A stretch of 64,000 nt of DNA from Bacteroidota bacterium (GCA_030835135.1 JAUQWO010000020.1:64379-128378); one strand, 5' to 3'; shown: positions 45,059-53,746, counted from the stretch's first letter. Translations and numbers: made by a program. The notes: generated by a model from the sequence alone, not told the origin.

Positions 45059-46033
45059 TCACCGCATCAGCATCATCGTGCGTGCAACCTGGACCCGCCC
45101 GGCCCGCATGACATACACGTACACCCCCGACGCAAGCCCCGTAGCATTGAAGGGCACCTCGCTTCTGCCTGCCGCCATCATGCCGTCGAGCAGCACCGCC
45201 ACCTCTCTCCCGATCATATCGTACACGCGCAGGTCCACATGCGCGTCGGTGGCGAGATCGATGGGGATCATGGTCCGCGGGTTGAATGGGTTGGGATAGT
45301 TGTATCCAAGTCGATGATCCGCCGGGAGACCACGGGGATCCTTCACCTCCGTGGCCGGGTCGAAGACCACGGTGATGCGATCGAAGTACAGCGTCGTCGT
45401 TGCCTCGAACCCCGAGTCGGTGCCGATGCAGATCCAGACCGCGCCGGAGGCATCGGCGGTGACGGTGCACGGATGCGCGGCGTTGGTCCGCCGGACCATC
45501 GTGTACACGGTCGTGGTGTCGGTCACACCCGCATGGCCGATCGTGTCCATGTCAGCGCCGGGCTGGGACTGGTTGCCCTTTTCGATGTTCATCCTGTAGT
45601 TGCCACCATCCTGGACCTTCATCGGTTCATCCTTCAACGCACCTGCTTTGAATACCACCCCCTCCCCGGGGGCGCCTCCCACGCCGGCAGTATTGGTGGG
45701 GTAGCACGATGCGACATCCACCGTGATCGTTACCCGATACGCATGGTGGGGGGTGAGTCCCGTGATCCTCTTCTTGAGGAACATGAACAGATCGTCGCTG
45801 TGGTTGTTCCCCGATATCCGAAAGGCGGAGTCGGCGGGGCTCAGAGGCCAGGGAAGTGCGGTGTGTCCCCAGGACAACTCATAGAAAAGCGAGTCGGTCA
45901 CGGGATAGTCTGCAAAGTCACAGATCCATCCCTCCAGCCCGCTTTCAAAAGTGAAAAGATGGGTCTGCGCACCAGCAGGGACCGCCGATAGCGATACAAT
46001 GGCCACCAACACCATCCACATTCTTATAGACAT
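45059..46033 (-). CDS. Exported protein with T9SS C-terminal sorting domain
   Basis: A 324-residue protein on the minus strand. It has a signal peptide (MVLVAIVSLSAVPAGAQ), a carbohydrate-binding-like jelly-roll region (THLFTFESGLEGW; YFDRITVVFDPA) and a type A T9SS sorting domain (LGYNYPNPFNPRTMIPIDLA, then GREVAVLLDGMMAAG and GVYVYVMRAG). It would be exported across the outer membrane and attached to the surface. The 217-base gap before it (44842-45058) holds nothing recognisable. The gene stands alone between two plus-strand genes. Confidence 0.9.
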   Translation of the reverse strand: MSIRMWMVLVAIVSLSAVPAGAQTHLFTFESGLEGWICDFADYPVTDSLFYELSWGHTALPWPLSPADSAFRISGNNHSDDLFMFLKKRITGLTPHHAYRVTITVDVASCYPTNTAGVGGAPGEGVVFKAGALKDEPMKVQDGGNYRMNIEKGNQSQPGADMDTIGHAGVTDTTTVYTMVRRTNAAHPCTVTADASGAVWICIGTDSGFEATTTLYFDRITVVFDPATEVKDPRGLPADHRLGYNYPNPFNPRTMIPIDLATDAHVDLRVYDMIGREVAVLLDGMMAAGRSEVPFNATGLASGVYVYVMRAGRVQVARTMMLMR

Positions 46034-46220
46034 CGTTCCTTCCTCCCCTCGCTATCTTTTGAATAGAAATGATCTGCACGGGTCCGGGCAGTACGCCCCC
46101 GCGCCCTCCGATCTGGCCGTGACAGGCGCATATAGAGGAGAACGGATGAGACGGCGATTCCCCCCATTCCGCCGGACATTCCCTTCGTGGCAGGCGGAAT
46201 GATCCGGCGGCATAACCCCG

Positions 46221-46248
46221 TTGACTTTGTCATCGCATCGCGTATCAT
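46221..46248 (+). promoter_or_regulatory. Sigma-70-type promoter upstream of the TfoX-N/H1-like gene
   Basis: TTGACT at 46221-46226 and TATCAT at 46243-46248 are spaced by 16 bases, and the ATG lies 47 bases downstream with AAGGAG in front. Upstream, at 46146-46202, an 18-codon frame follows an AGGAG site; I do not call it a gene. Confidence 0.7.
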
Positions 46249-46295
46249 GTAGGAGTTCTTCCCCGTCACCCCATCACAGGATAAGGAGCGCTTCG

Positions 46296-46934
46296 ATGGC
46301 ATCCGATGCCAGCTTCGTCCAGTTCGTCGTCGATCAGGTCAATGGCGCCGGCGCGATCACCTCGCGCTACATGTTCGGCGAATACGCCCTCTATTGTAAT
46401 GAGAAAGTGGTCGGACTCATCTGCGACAACAAGCTGTTCGTGAAGCCGACGGATGCCGGCAGGGCGTTCATCGGCACGCCCGTGGAAGCTCCGGCCTACA
46501 CCGGCGCGAAGCCGAGCTTCCTCATCGAGGACAAGCTGGAAGACCGCGCGTGGCTGACGGAACTCATCCGCATCACGGAGCGGGAAGTCGCGGTGCCAAC
46601 AAAGAAGAGGAAGAACAAGGATGTGACGAAGCCTGCTGCTGCGAAGCCGCACGCAGCCAAGACGGCGACGAAGAGCGGCCCCCAAAACTCGAAGAAGAAG
46701 GCGGCACCAGGCGCGAAGAAAGCCCCAAAGCAGAGCGCAGTGAAGACCACGAAGAAGAGTTCAAAGGGCACTTCAAAGAACTCTTCAAAGACAGCTTCGA
46801 AGAAGACCCCAAAGAAGACCCCAAAGAAGACCCTGAAGAAGACCCTGAAGAAGACCACAACGAAGGCTGGCGGAAAACTCGCCACCTCCATCACAGAGAA
46901 GAACGTGATTAAAAAGAAGTCCTCCCGCCGATGA
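46296..46934 (+). CDS. TfoX N-terminal domain protein with histone-H1-like basic tail
   Basis: A 212-residue protein. Residues 1-105 are a TfoX-N domain (SRYMFGEYALYCNEKVVGLICDNKLFVKPT, in part), named after competence regulators but of unsettled molecular role. Residues about 106-212 are almost entirely Lys, Thr, Ser, Ala and Pro (KKTPKKTPKKTLKKTLKKTT), like the tails of eukaryotic histone H1 and bacterial H1-like proteins. The tail is encoded by short DNA repeats (AAGAAGACC units). I infer a nucleoid-binding protein. AAGGAG precedes the ATG at 46296. It overlaps nothing and has its own promoter. Confidence 0.88.
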   Translation: MASDASFVQFVVDQVNGAGAITSRYMFGEYALYCNEKVVGLICDNKLFVKPTDAGRAFIGTPVEAPAYTGAKPSFLIEDKLEDRAWLTELIRITEREVAVPTKKRKNKDVTKPAAAKPHAAKTATKSGPQNSKKKAAPGAKKAPKQSAVKTTKKSSKGTSKNSSKTASKKTPKKTPKKTLKKTLKKTTTKAGGKLATSITEKNVIKKKSSRR

Positions 46935-46996
46935 GGGCACCGGTTGATATCACACAGGCGGAGCATCATCGATACTCTGACAGAGAGAATACGAAC

Positions 46997-48589
46997 ATGC
47001 ACCTGACCACTTGTCGCCTCCTTGCTGTGACGCTCTGCTGCCTCGTCGCTGCGACCGTTTCCGTACACGCACAGACGAAACCCCCCTCTGCCGACCGCGT
47101 GATCGCGGTGGACTACAATGTCGTGCGCGGTCCCCTCAATACGATGTTCAATACCTGCGTCGGGGCAGGCCGCGCCAATGAAGGACTGCGCGCCGACTGG
47201 CAACAGCAGCTCGCCCGGGCGCACACAGACTGCGGCTTCCGTTACATCCGCTTCCACGGCCTCCTCGCGGACGATATGGGGATCTACTTCGAAGACGCGA
47301 AGGGGAACCCCATCTACAACTTCCAGTACATGGACGTCCTCTTCGACTACATCCTGAGCATCGGGATGAAACCGTTCGTCGAACTGGGATTCATGCCGAA
47401 CGCACTGGCCAGCGGCACGAAGACGATCTTCTGGTGGCGCGGGAATGTGACGCCCCCGAAGGACTATACGAAATGGGCCGCGCTCGTCCGCGCACTCACG
47501 CAGCACGTGACGGACCGCTACGGCGTGGAGGAGGTGAAGAGCTGGTACTTCGAAGTCTGGAACGAACCGAACCTGGACATCTTCTGGGCGGGAACACAGC
47601 AGGAGTACTTCACCCTGTACCGGCACAGTACGGAAGCGATCAAGAGCGTGAACAGGGCCTACCGCGTGGGTGGACCCGCGACCGCAGGCGCTGCATGGGT
47701 GCCGGAGATGATCGCCTTCGCGCACACCACCAGACTCCCGCTGGATTTCGTGAGCACGCATTCCTATGGCGTAAAGGCGGGGTACGTGGATGAGTACGGA
47801 CAGAATGGCACGGTCCTGGACAAGGACCACTGGAGCGTGAGCCGCGACATCCTCCGCTCGCGCGCCGAGATCACTGCGTCACCGATGCCGGACCTCGAAC
47901 TGCACTACACCGAATGGAGCTCTTCGTACACTCCCGCCGACCCGATCCACGATTCATACCACGAGGCGGCGTATATCCTCGACCGCATCAGGAAAGCCGG
48001 CACGGCCGTGCAGTCGATGTCCTACTGGACCTTCACCGATATCTTCGAGGAGCCCGGCCCGCGTACGACGCCGTTCCATGGAGGCTTCGGACTGATCAAC
48101 TATCAAGGGATCAACAAACCGGCATTCTATGCGTTCGCCTTCATGAACAAACTCGGCGGGACCGAACTCGCCACCACGGACAGCACGTCGTGGGTTACGC
48201 GGAGCGCGGATGGCGGCGTGCAAGTGCTCCTCTGGGACTTCACGAACACCCATCCAGGCGATTCGGTGAATGATCAGGTGTACTATCTGCGCGATCTACC
48301 GGCGAAGCCGAAGGGCAAGGTCCGCATCGAGCTCACCGGCGTTCCCGCGGGGACGTATACGCTCGAACTCTCCCAGATCGGGTATCGCGTGAACGATGCG
48401 TACTCCACGTATCTGTCCATGGGACGCCCGGCACAGCTCACGCGCGCGCAGGTGGAGACCATCAAGGCCATGAACGACGGATCGCCGGTGAAGCGCGAGC
48501 TGGTCACGGTCGGCGCACGAGGCGTGCTGTCGAAGCAGCTCGATATGCGCGAGAACGATGTGTTCCTCCTGCGGCTCATCAGATCCTGA
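46997..48589 (+). CDS. Exported GH39-like glycosidase
   Basis: A 530-residue protein with a signal peptide (LLAVTLCCLVAATVSVHAQ). The TIM-barrel resembles family GH39 (beta-xylosidase/alpha-L-iduronidase): the acid/base is Glu190 in WYFEVWNEPNLDIFW and the likely nucleophile is Glu306 in LHYTEWSSSY. The C-terminal part is beta-rich (VRIELTGVPAGTYTLELSQIG). It probably cleaves beta-xylosides or related sugars in the periplasm. The ATG at 46997 opens the signal peptide. Confidence 0.9.
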   Translation: MHLTTCRLLAVTLCCLVAATVSVHAQTKPPSADRVIAVDYNVVRGPLNTMFNTCVGAGRANEGLRADWQQQLARAHTDCGFRYIRFHGLLADDMGIYFEDAKGNPIYNFQYMDVLFDYILSIGMKPFVELGFMPNALASGTKTIFWWRGNVTPPKDYTKWAALVRALTQHVTDRYGVEEVKSWYFEVWNEPNLDIFWAGTQQEYFTLYRHSTEAIKSVNRAYRVGGPATAGAAWVPEMIAFAHTTRLPLDFVSTHSYGVKAGYVDEYGQNGTVLDKDHWSVSRDILRSRAEITASPMPDLELHYTEWSSSYTPADPIHDSYHEAAYILDRIRKAGTAVQSMSYWTFTDIFEEPGPRTTPFHGGFGLINYQGINKPAFYAFAFMNKLGGTELATTDSTSWVTRSADGGVQVLLWDFTNTHPGDSVNDQVYYLRDLPAKPKGKVRIELTGVPAGTYTLELSQIGYRVNDAYSTYLSMGRPAQLTRAQVETIKAMNDGSPVKRELVTVGARGVLSKQLDMRENDVFLLRLIRS

Positions 48590-48921
48590 GGGCCCGGGTG
48601 ATCTTCCTCCTTGCCTCTTCTCTCTCGCGCATCACGGTCTCATGGTGGTGGTTGGGGAATGCGCGCGAAGACATCAACAGGGGGATGAATGCAAACAAAA
48701 ACCCCGGCAATCCGTAAGAACAGATGGCATTGGAATCCGTGGAGTGTTTCCTGCCGGCTTCCGTGGACCACGAACAACGGTGCCCTCGATGTCGCGATCT
48801 GCGATATCAAGAGCGGTGCCCCGCGGTTCAGATAGCAGACAGCCCGATTCCGCTCTCTTTGTTTCGATAGATTCCGCACAATATCCTATCGGCATATCCG
48901 TCTACCACAATACCAACGCTG
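48590..48921. other. Intergenic stretch without recognisable gene
   Basis: The 332 bases between the GH39-like gene and the ECF sigma gene hold no convincing frame, terminator or repeat. The promoter of the sigma gene must lie here, but I see no clear box. Confidence 0.5.
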
Positions 48922-49521
48922 GTGAACAAGGCCACTTCCCGGGCAGAGGCGAACGCGGACACAGTACTTCGACATACAGGTACGGCTGCACAACTCGGCA
49001 GCACCGTTGAGGCGCATCGCCCGCGGTTGCTGGAGTTCATCCGCCGGAGGGTGCGCACCGATGAGGATGCGGAGGATATCCTTCAGGACGTCCTCATGCA
49101 ACTCGTGGCCAGCTGGAGTGTCACGGAGCCGATCGACAAGGTTGCGGCATGGCTCTTCACCGTTGCCCGGAACCGTATCACCGATTGGTACCGGAAGAAA
49201 CGCCATGCTCCGATGCCGCGCGACCCGAACGATGATCTCCTTCCGCTGAACCTGGAGGACGTGCTTCCCGATCCGGCCGGTACGCCGGAAAATGAGCTGG
49301 TCCGCTCGCTCATCCGCGACGCGCTGGAAGAGGCCCTGGAGGAGATGCCACAGAAACAACGTGACGTCTTTGTGTGGCACGAACTCGAAGGACGACCGTT
49401 CAAAGAGATCGCCGCGCTGACAGGCGAACCGGTGAATACCCTGATCTCCCGCAAACGCTATGCGGTGCTCTATCTCCGCGAGCGGTTGCAGACTGTCTAC
49501 GACGATTTTGACATGGCGTAA
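48922..49521 (+). CDS. ECF-type RNA polymerase sigma factor
   Basis: A 199-residue sigma factor starting at GTG. Region 2 is RPRLLEFIRRRVRTDEDAEDILQDVLMQL and AAWLFTVARNRITDWYRKKR; region 4 is EALEEMPQKQRDVFVWHELEGRPFKEIAALTGEPVNTLISRKRYAV, each as in the family. The acidic linker contains a DPNDDLLPL stretch. No classic anti-sigma factor follows, only a small membrane protein 18 bases downstream, which could fill that role. Confidence 0.92.
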   Translation: MNKATSRAEANADTVLRHTGTAAQLGSTVEAHRPRLLEFIRRRVRTDEDAEDILQDVLMQLVASWSVTEPIDKVAAWLFTVARNRITDWYRKKRHAPMPRDPNDDLLPLNLEDVLPDPAGTPENELVRSLIRDALEEALEEMPQKQRDVFVWHELEGRPFKEIAALTGEPVNTLISRKRYAVLYLRERLQTVYDDFDMA

Positions 49522-49539
49522 TACCTAACGAGGGATGAT

Positions 49540-49893
49540 ATGAAAACATGGTGGGCGGTACGCATACTCAAAGGACTCATGATCGGAGCGGTGATCGGTC
49601 TCGTGGTGGGGTTCGTGGTGATGGGACTGTGGAATGCATTGATACCCGAACTGTTCCAGGGACCCGTGATCACATTCTGGCAGGCGGTGGGACTCCTCGT
49701 GCTCTCGCATATCCTGTTCCGCGGGCCGGGCGCCAGGTTCGGCGGGTGGCGGCATGACAGCTGGCGGAAGAAGTTCGAGGCGAAGCTGGCCGCGATGACG
49801 CCGGAGGAGCGTGAGCAATTCAGGAGTCAGTGGCACCACCGCTGCTATCCGTGGGACGATGGTGGCAAGGAACAGCCTGTCGCCGGCGAGTGA
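49540..49893 (+). CDS. Small membrane protein downstream of the ECF sigma gene
   Basis: A 117-residue protein with two transmembrane segments (GLMIGAVIGLVVGFVVMGLW; FWQAVGLLVLSHILF) and a basic, tryptophan-rich cytoplasmic tail (WRHDSWRKKFEAKLAAMTPEE). I recognise no domain and no ZAS zinc motif. It begins 18 bases after the sigma gene, so it is co-transcribed and may tune sigma activity. Confidence 0.8.
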   Translation: MKTWWAVRILKGLMIGAVIGLVVGFVVMGLWNALIPELFQGPVITFWQAVGLLVLSHILFRGPGARFGGWRHDSWRKKFEAKLAAMTPEEREQFRSQWHHRCYPWDDGGKEQPVAGE

Positions 49894-49915
49894 TCAGCAG
49901 ACCATGGGGAACAGC

Positions 49916-50128
49916 ATGGACATCTTCGTATTCCGGACGAACATTATCTCGGCACAGACCGCGCACCCGGTGGCGAACCGCCTGGATACCCACGAGCGCG
50001 TATCACGCTGGACGATCGATTTCGGGGACCGCGACAGGGTCTTGCGCGTAGAGGCGGAAGGGGCGGATACCGCGGAGATCACGAAGCTCGTGACCGCGGC
50101 GGGGTTCGAGTGTGAGGAGATGCTCTGA
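49916..50128 (+). CDS. Small HMA-like (ferredoxin-fold) protein
   Basis: A 70-residue protein of the heavy-metal-associated fold type seen in Bacteroidota: MDIFVFRTNI, VANRLDTHERVSRWTIDF, RVLRVEAEGADTAEI and a final AAGFECEEML. It lacks the CxxC metal site of true copper chaperones, so metal binding is doubtful. The ATG at 49916 has GGGG upstream; one at 49904 is possible. It follows the membrane protein by 22 bases and belongs to the sigma operon. Confidence 0.78.
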   Translation: MDIFVFRTNIISAQTAHPVANRLDTHERVSRWTIDFGDRDRVLRVEAEGADTAEITKLVTAAGFECEEML

Positions 50129-50217
50129 CCGATCTCAGGCTCCCTTCCCTGCGGTGAGATCCAACGCATGCCTGTTTGACAATCCAGAATTCAGTCGGGA
50201 TCCTCCCGCGGAAGGTC

Positions 50218-50246
50218 TTGACTCAGTATCGGAAAAGTTCTATAGT
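50218..50246 (+). promoter_or_regulatory. Strong sigma-70-type promoter of a leader transcript
   Basis: TTGACT at 50218-50223 and TATAGT at 50241-50246 are spaced by 17 bases. The next ATG is at 50253, six bases after the -10 box, so the transcript would be leaderless or nearly so for the mini-ORF. Confidence 0.82.
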
Positions 50247-50252
50247 ATATGT

Positions 50253-50363
50253 ATGAAATGTGTCCGTCATACCGTCCGGTGTCAGTGCCAGCATGCGCAG
50301 CAGCAGCAACAGCAGCAGCGCGTGGAGGCAGGCCACGTTTTCGCACAGGACGGGACGGCATGA
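50253..50363 (+). CDS. 36-residue glutamine-rich mini-ORF, possible leader peptide
   Basis: The frame opens right after a strong promoter. Its product begins MKCVRHTVRCQCQHA, then has seven consecutive glutamines (CAG CAG CAG CAA CAG CAG CAG) and ends in a short unremarkable tail. The stop lies 33 bases before a strong intrinsic terminator, which is the layout of an attenuator leader peptide. No similarity to a known leader is claimed, and it could equally be part of a non-coding RNA. Confidence 0.45.
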   Translation: MKCVRHTVRCQCQHAQQQQQQQRVEAGHVFAQDGTA

Positions 50364-50395
50364 TCTAGGATCATAGCAAGTGTAGCAACACCGAA

Positions 50396-50426
50396 CCCTC
50401 CGGCGAAGACGCCGGAGGGTTTTTTA
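50396..50426 (+). terminator. Intrinsic terminator before the zinc-ribbon gene
   Basis: CCCTCCGGCG (50396-50405) and CGCCGGAGGG (50410-50419) form a perfect 10-bp stem with loop AAGA, followed by TTTTTTATT. It ends a transcript of about 170 bases from the promoter at 50218 or attenuates the downstream gene. Confidence 0.92.
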
Positions 50427-50448
50427 TTATGTCCACAGACGACGGGAT

Positions 50449-50718
50449 ATGACAACGATGGAACACGACAGGTGCAGCGTCCACGAATGTGACAGTGATG
50501 TGATCGCGCGCGGTATGTGCTGGAAGCATTATCAGAGGCACCGGCGCCACGGGAGTGCGGAGACCGCCCACCGGCGGTTCGATGAGACGCATGAGTGCAG
50601 ATATTGCGGGACGAAGGACCCCGAGGACTTCTATGCCTCATACAAGGGGATCTGCAAGACCTGCCGCAAGGTCCGGCGTATACAGCGGCTCCAGCGCGTA
50701 TCGCGGAAGGCCGCCTGA
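50449..50718 (+). CDS. Small zinc-ribbon-type protein
   Basis: An 89-residue protein with two putative zinc sites. The first is CSVHECDSDVIARGMCWKHYQRHRRHG, a motif familiar from phage and HNH-associated proteins; the second is CRYCG with CKTC. The rest is basic. It could bind DNA or RNA. It begins 23 bases after the terminator, so its expression depends on read-through or a separate start. Starts at 50449 and 50458 are both possible. Confidence 0.75.
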   Translation: MTTMEHDRCSVHECDSDVIARGMCWKHYQRHRRHGSAETAHRRFDETHECRYCGTKDPEDFYASYKGICKTCRKVRRIQRLQRVSRKAA

Positions 50719-50743
50719 TCCGGCCTCCCCTGCAGCAGGGAGG

Positions 50744-51190
50744 TCAGTCGATGCGGTTGAAGATGTCCACCGTCAACCGGTAGACTCCGGCCGCATCGCG
50801 CTTCCAGACGTTGGTGTACTTTGCTTTGTGCACGACCACCGAGTCCGGTGTGTCGGTTCTGATCACGTTCCGGACGACACCGATCTCGTACAGGACGTCC
50901 GGTGTGCCACTGATCTCAAGGGATTCCGAATGCATAGAAACGATCTTCTCGAGTCCATCGCTCCAGAGAGCGATGATGCTGTCGCGTCCGTGGACGGGTG
51001 CGAGGCCGGGTGCCATGAACCATGCATCCTCGGCGTACACCTCGCGCAGGAGCGCGAGGTTCTTCGTCGCGGCAACAGTATGGAGCTTCTCGTTCTGCAG
51101 GTGAATAAGGGCCTTTGCCTCTTCCAGGGAGGGCGTGTGTGTACAGCCTGTGAGGGCGAGCAGTAGGCACGTGGCTGTCAGGAACCTCAT
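50744..51190 (-). CDS. DUF4440/SnoaL-like lipoprotein
   Basis: A 148-residue protein on the minus strand with a lipobox (LLLALTGC) and an NTF2-like fold of the DUF4440 type (LALLREVYAEDAWFMAPGLAPVHGRDSI; TNVWKRDAAGVYRLTVDIFN). The ATG at 51190 has AGGAG in front. Such proteins are ligand-binding or enzymatic; the role is unknown. It is convergent with the zinc-ribbon gene. Confidence 0.86.
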   Translation of the reverse strand: MRFLTATCLLLALTGCTHTPSLEEAKALIHLQNEKLHTVAATKNLALLREVYAEDAWFMAPGLAPVHGRDSIIALWSDGLEKIVSMHSESLEISGTPDVLYEIGVVRNVIRTDTPDSVVVHKAKYTNVWKRDAAGVYRLTVDIFNRID

Positions 51191-51568
51191 GGGGCAACTC
51201 CTTCTGTGACGGGGGGAACCGTCCAATGTAACCGCCATTGTGGAAGGATGCAAGCACGCGGTTTGGGACGGTCATTTCTCACCACTCCGCGTGGATCGCG
51301 TCCGCCGCCGTCAAACCGCAAGCGCAGGTCGCTGGAAGAATCTGAAGTAACCACCCATCGATGCGGGCTTCGGGCCCTGCACTGTGCACGCTCGCTGGCT
51401 TCTACGCAGGCGAACCCGCGTACGCCATGTTTGCCGCCTGAACTCCCCTTGCATCCAATGGACCACGGGTGTACATTGCGATACGGCAGGCTGCCATGTG
51501 CAGCTGTGCCATCGCTCCTCATCACCCGAGCAACCAGGCATCAGGACACAGCGTATTCCGGGACACTG

Positions 51569-51922
51569 ATGGACTCACAGATCCTCATTCCGACCAGCCG
51601 GTTGAAGGTCACCGACCTGGAACGCTTCAAGAACGCTCCGTTTGAGAACATGATCAAGTTCACCGTGGACGTCCGTCTGCGGAAGATCGCCCTGGGCGGA
51701 GAAATGCACGCTGATTCGGAAGAGGTACTCCTGAGCACAGGCTCAAGTCGGGTTGACATTTGGGGGGGGAACCTCTGGCCCTGGGCACAGCCTCCGCGGA
51801 TCGAATACATTTCGCTGATCAATATCCGTCCGGCCGTTGAGAACCATGGACTGGAGATCCAACTGGAAAGTGTGCGCAATGCGGTCCATGCGATCGTCCA
51901 TGCGTGGGTGGAGATCGCATGA
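51569..51922 (+). CDS. DUF5674 family protein, copy 1 (intact)
   Basis: A 117-residue protein matching DUF5674: FENMIKFTVDVRLRKIALGGEMHADSEEVLL and RIEYISLINIRPAVENHGLEIQ, each as I recall the family. The function of DUF5674 is unknown. The gene contains a run of eight G (51762-51769), in frame here. It ends with an ATGA overlap with the following gene. An inverted, frameshifted copy lies at 54132-54486; upstream about 100 bases are shared too. Confidence 0.8.
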   Translation: MDSQILIPTSRLKVTDLERFKNAPFENMIKFTVDVRLRKIALGGEMHADSEEVLLSTGSSRVDIWGGNLWPWAQPPRIEYISLINIRPAVENHGLEIQLESVRNAVHAIVHAWVEIA

Positions 51923-52254
51923 CCATCTGGCACAAGTCCATGGATCCCGAAAAATGGGGTCGCTACCCGATCGAACGACAGATCCTGATGATCGGCAGCG
52001 AATTCGCCCGTGCGAAGAATCTCCTGCATGCCGGGCTCCCTGATGAAGTGCAGCAGTGTTTTGAGCGTGCGTTCGAACTCCTGGATCTCTGCACAACGGA
52101 CCCGAAGTGGAAGTCCCGGACCAAGGAACTGCTCCGGTTCAGGGAGATGCTCGGCGAGCTCTATTTGGGCTGTCCCCCGGGAGACACGCGGTTCATGATG
52201 ATGTATCGGACCCTCATGTCATGGACGGGAAGCACATCGCGTATTGAGATCTAG
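51919..52254 (+). CDS. Hypothetical partner of DUF5674, copy 1
   Basis: A 111-residue helical protein (YPIERQILMIGSEFARAKNLL; VQQCFERAFELLDLCTTDPKW; KELLRFREMLGELYLG). I do not recognise a named family. The ATG overlaps the DUF5674 stop, so both are translated together. A second copy with about 85 percent identity is encoded at 53830-54135 on the other strand. The two-gene layout with a small overlapping partner resembles toxin-antitoxin or regulator pairs, but no catalytic residue supports this. Confidence 0.78.
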   Translation: MTIWHKSMDPEKWGRYPIERQILMIGSEFARAKNLLHAGLPDEVQQCFERAFELLDLCTTDPKWKSRTKELLRFREMLGELYLGCPPGDTRFMMMYRTLMSWTGSTSRIEI

Positions 52255-52381
52255 CGGCGTGATCGCATCCACTCACCGCACGCTGCTTCCTCACCGCAGA
52301 CAGGCGGCATGAGAGATGGAAAAAGGCGCCCTCACGCGATTTCCTGCAAACCAATTCTCCGAATTCGTTTGGGATCCGCAC

Positions 52382-53746
52382 ATGCGAACCTGGGTAATGT
52401 TTTTGACGAGGGACGCGTACATCAGAACTCCCATCTGCCGACTGCTCGCAACGATCCTCCTCCTCTTTCTGGCGCCTCTCGCGGGTATCGAAGCACAGAC
52501 AGGCACCGGCGTCTGGAGACAGCTTGCCGTTCCGGCATCGCCGGGGATGGCCTACTCGTTCATTGACTTCTCTGACTCGTTGCACGGATGGGTGATGTCG
52601 CCGGACCGGTTCTTCTCCCTGACGACGGACGGGGGGCAGACATGGCGGGGTCCGCACATGGTGGGAGACTCGGGAGCCGTGCGTTCGATGAAATGGCTCG
52701 GGGGGGACACCGGGGTCGTAGCAGTCGACGTGGGGCTGTCGCTCGATAGCAAGTCGCGGCTTCTGCGCACAACGGACCGCGGGCAGAGCTGGATCTCCTC
52801 GTTGGCGGCTGCGGGTAAGCCGTTCAACAGTCTGGTCTCGCTTGTCAACAGATCCCTGATCGGCTATGTTGCGTTGGGGCGTGAACGGGGTGACGTGTGG
52901 CTGTGCACATCGACCGATCTGGGCACCACGTGGCGGGTGGATAGTCTTCCGGATGGCAGACTCCGAAAAACGAAGGACTTCGGCATCCTCTCGGCGGACC
53001 GGATGATCTTCTGTTCGGGTTTTGGAGGGATGATAGGAGACGGCATGATCGTCCGCAGCGCGGACTTCGGGAAGACCTGTTCGACCATGGTCTCGCCGCC
53101 CGACCTGACCTCCAGCGAGGGGCGGTTCATGAGCGCCGAGCTGAGCTATTTTAGCTATAGTCGGGGGGACGATATTCCGTGGCCCGGATCGTTCGCATAC
53201 AATGCTGTCCTCGATAGGGCGGTCTCTATCCCTATATGGAGCATGGGTGCGCTGTTCCGTGACCTGACCGTATTCTCGGTGCCGAAAAATGCGAGCATGA
53301 CCGCACGGACCCTGGATCCTTTGGATTCGACGTACACGGTCGGTCCGTACATCTCCATAAACGGTCACCTGGTGGATCTCTGCATGATCTCGCCGGCGTG
53401 CGGATGGCTGCTGGATGGTCGGGGGCGGGTCTTCCGGCGTGCGGACCTGCTCACTGCGGTCCCGGGTCACCGGTCCATTGTGCCGGAGAGGTTCATTCTC
53501 TTGCAGAACTATCCCAACCCATTCAACCCGAGTACGACGGTCCGATATGAGTTGCCCTCGGCAGGTGAGGTGGATCTCCGTGTGACGGATGTGCTGGGGC
53601 GAGAGGTCTACCGGAGTGTGGAGAGCCAGTCGGCGGGAGTGAAGACCAAGGCGATCGATCTGTCGCGATGTGCGTCGGGAGTCTATTATTGTACGGTACG
53701 GTTCGGTGGCAGGGCGCAGACGATCAAGATGGCGCTGGCGAGATGA
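52382..53746 (+). CDS. T9SS cargo protein with YCF48/BNR-like repeats, copy A
   Basis: A protein of about 454 residues with a signal peptide (LLATILLLFLAPLAGIEAQ), BNR/YCF48-like repeats (YSFIDFSDSLHGWVM; TTDGGQTWRGPHMVGD; LLRTTDRGQSWIS) forming a propeller, and a T9SS sorting domain (LLQNYPNPFNPSTTVRYELP). The start is uncertain: methionines at 52316, 52382 and 52397 are possible; 52382 gives a reasonable signal peptide. It lies between the two inverted DUF5674 cassettes. The sorting-domain DNA at 53501-53599 is identical to that of copy B. Confidence 0.83.
   Translation: MRTWVMFLTRDAYIRTPICRLLATILLLFLAPLAGIEAQTGTGVWRQLAVPASPGMAYSFIDFSDSLHGWVMSPDRFFSLTTDGGQTWRGPHMVGDSGAVRSMKWLGGDTGVVAVDVGLSLDSKSRLLRTTDRGQSWISSLAAAGKPFNSLVSLVNRSLIGYVALGRERGDVWLCTSTDLGTTWRVDSLPDGRLRKTKDFGILSADRMIFCSGFGGMIGDGMIVRSADFGKTCSTMVSPPDLTSSEGRFMSAELSYFSYSRGDDIPWPGSFAYNAVLDRAVSIPIWSMGALFRDLTVFSVPKNASMTARTLDPLDSTYTVGPYISINGHLVDLCMISPACGWLLDGRGRVFRRADLLTAVPGHRSIVPERFILLQNYPNPFNPSTTVRYELPSAGEVDLRVTDVLGREVYRSVESQSAGVKTKAIDLSRCASGVYYCTVRFGGRAQTIKMALAR

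Noticed and set aside
46146-46202. 18-codon frame after an AGGAG site
   Set aside because: Arg/Pro/Phe-rich product, lies before the promoter of the next gene and has no other support. It is only noted as a possible small ORF.
50295-50320. CAG-triplet repeat as a simple microsatellite without function
   Set aside because: It lies inside a promoter-terminator cassette in frame with a mini-ORF, so I report it there. A chance repeat remains possible.
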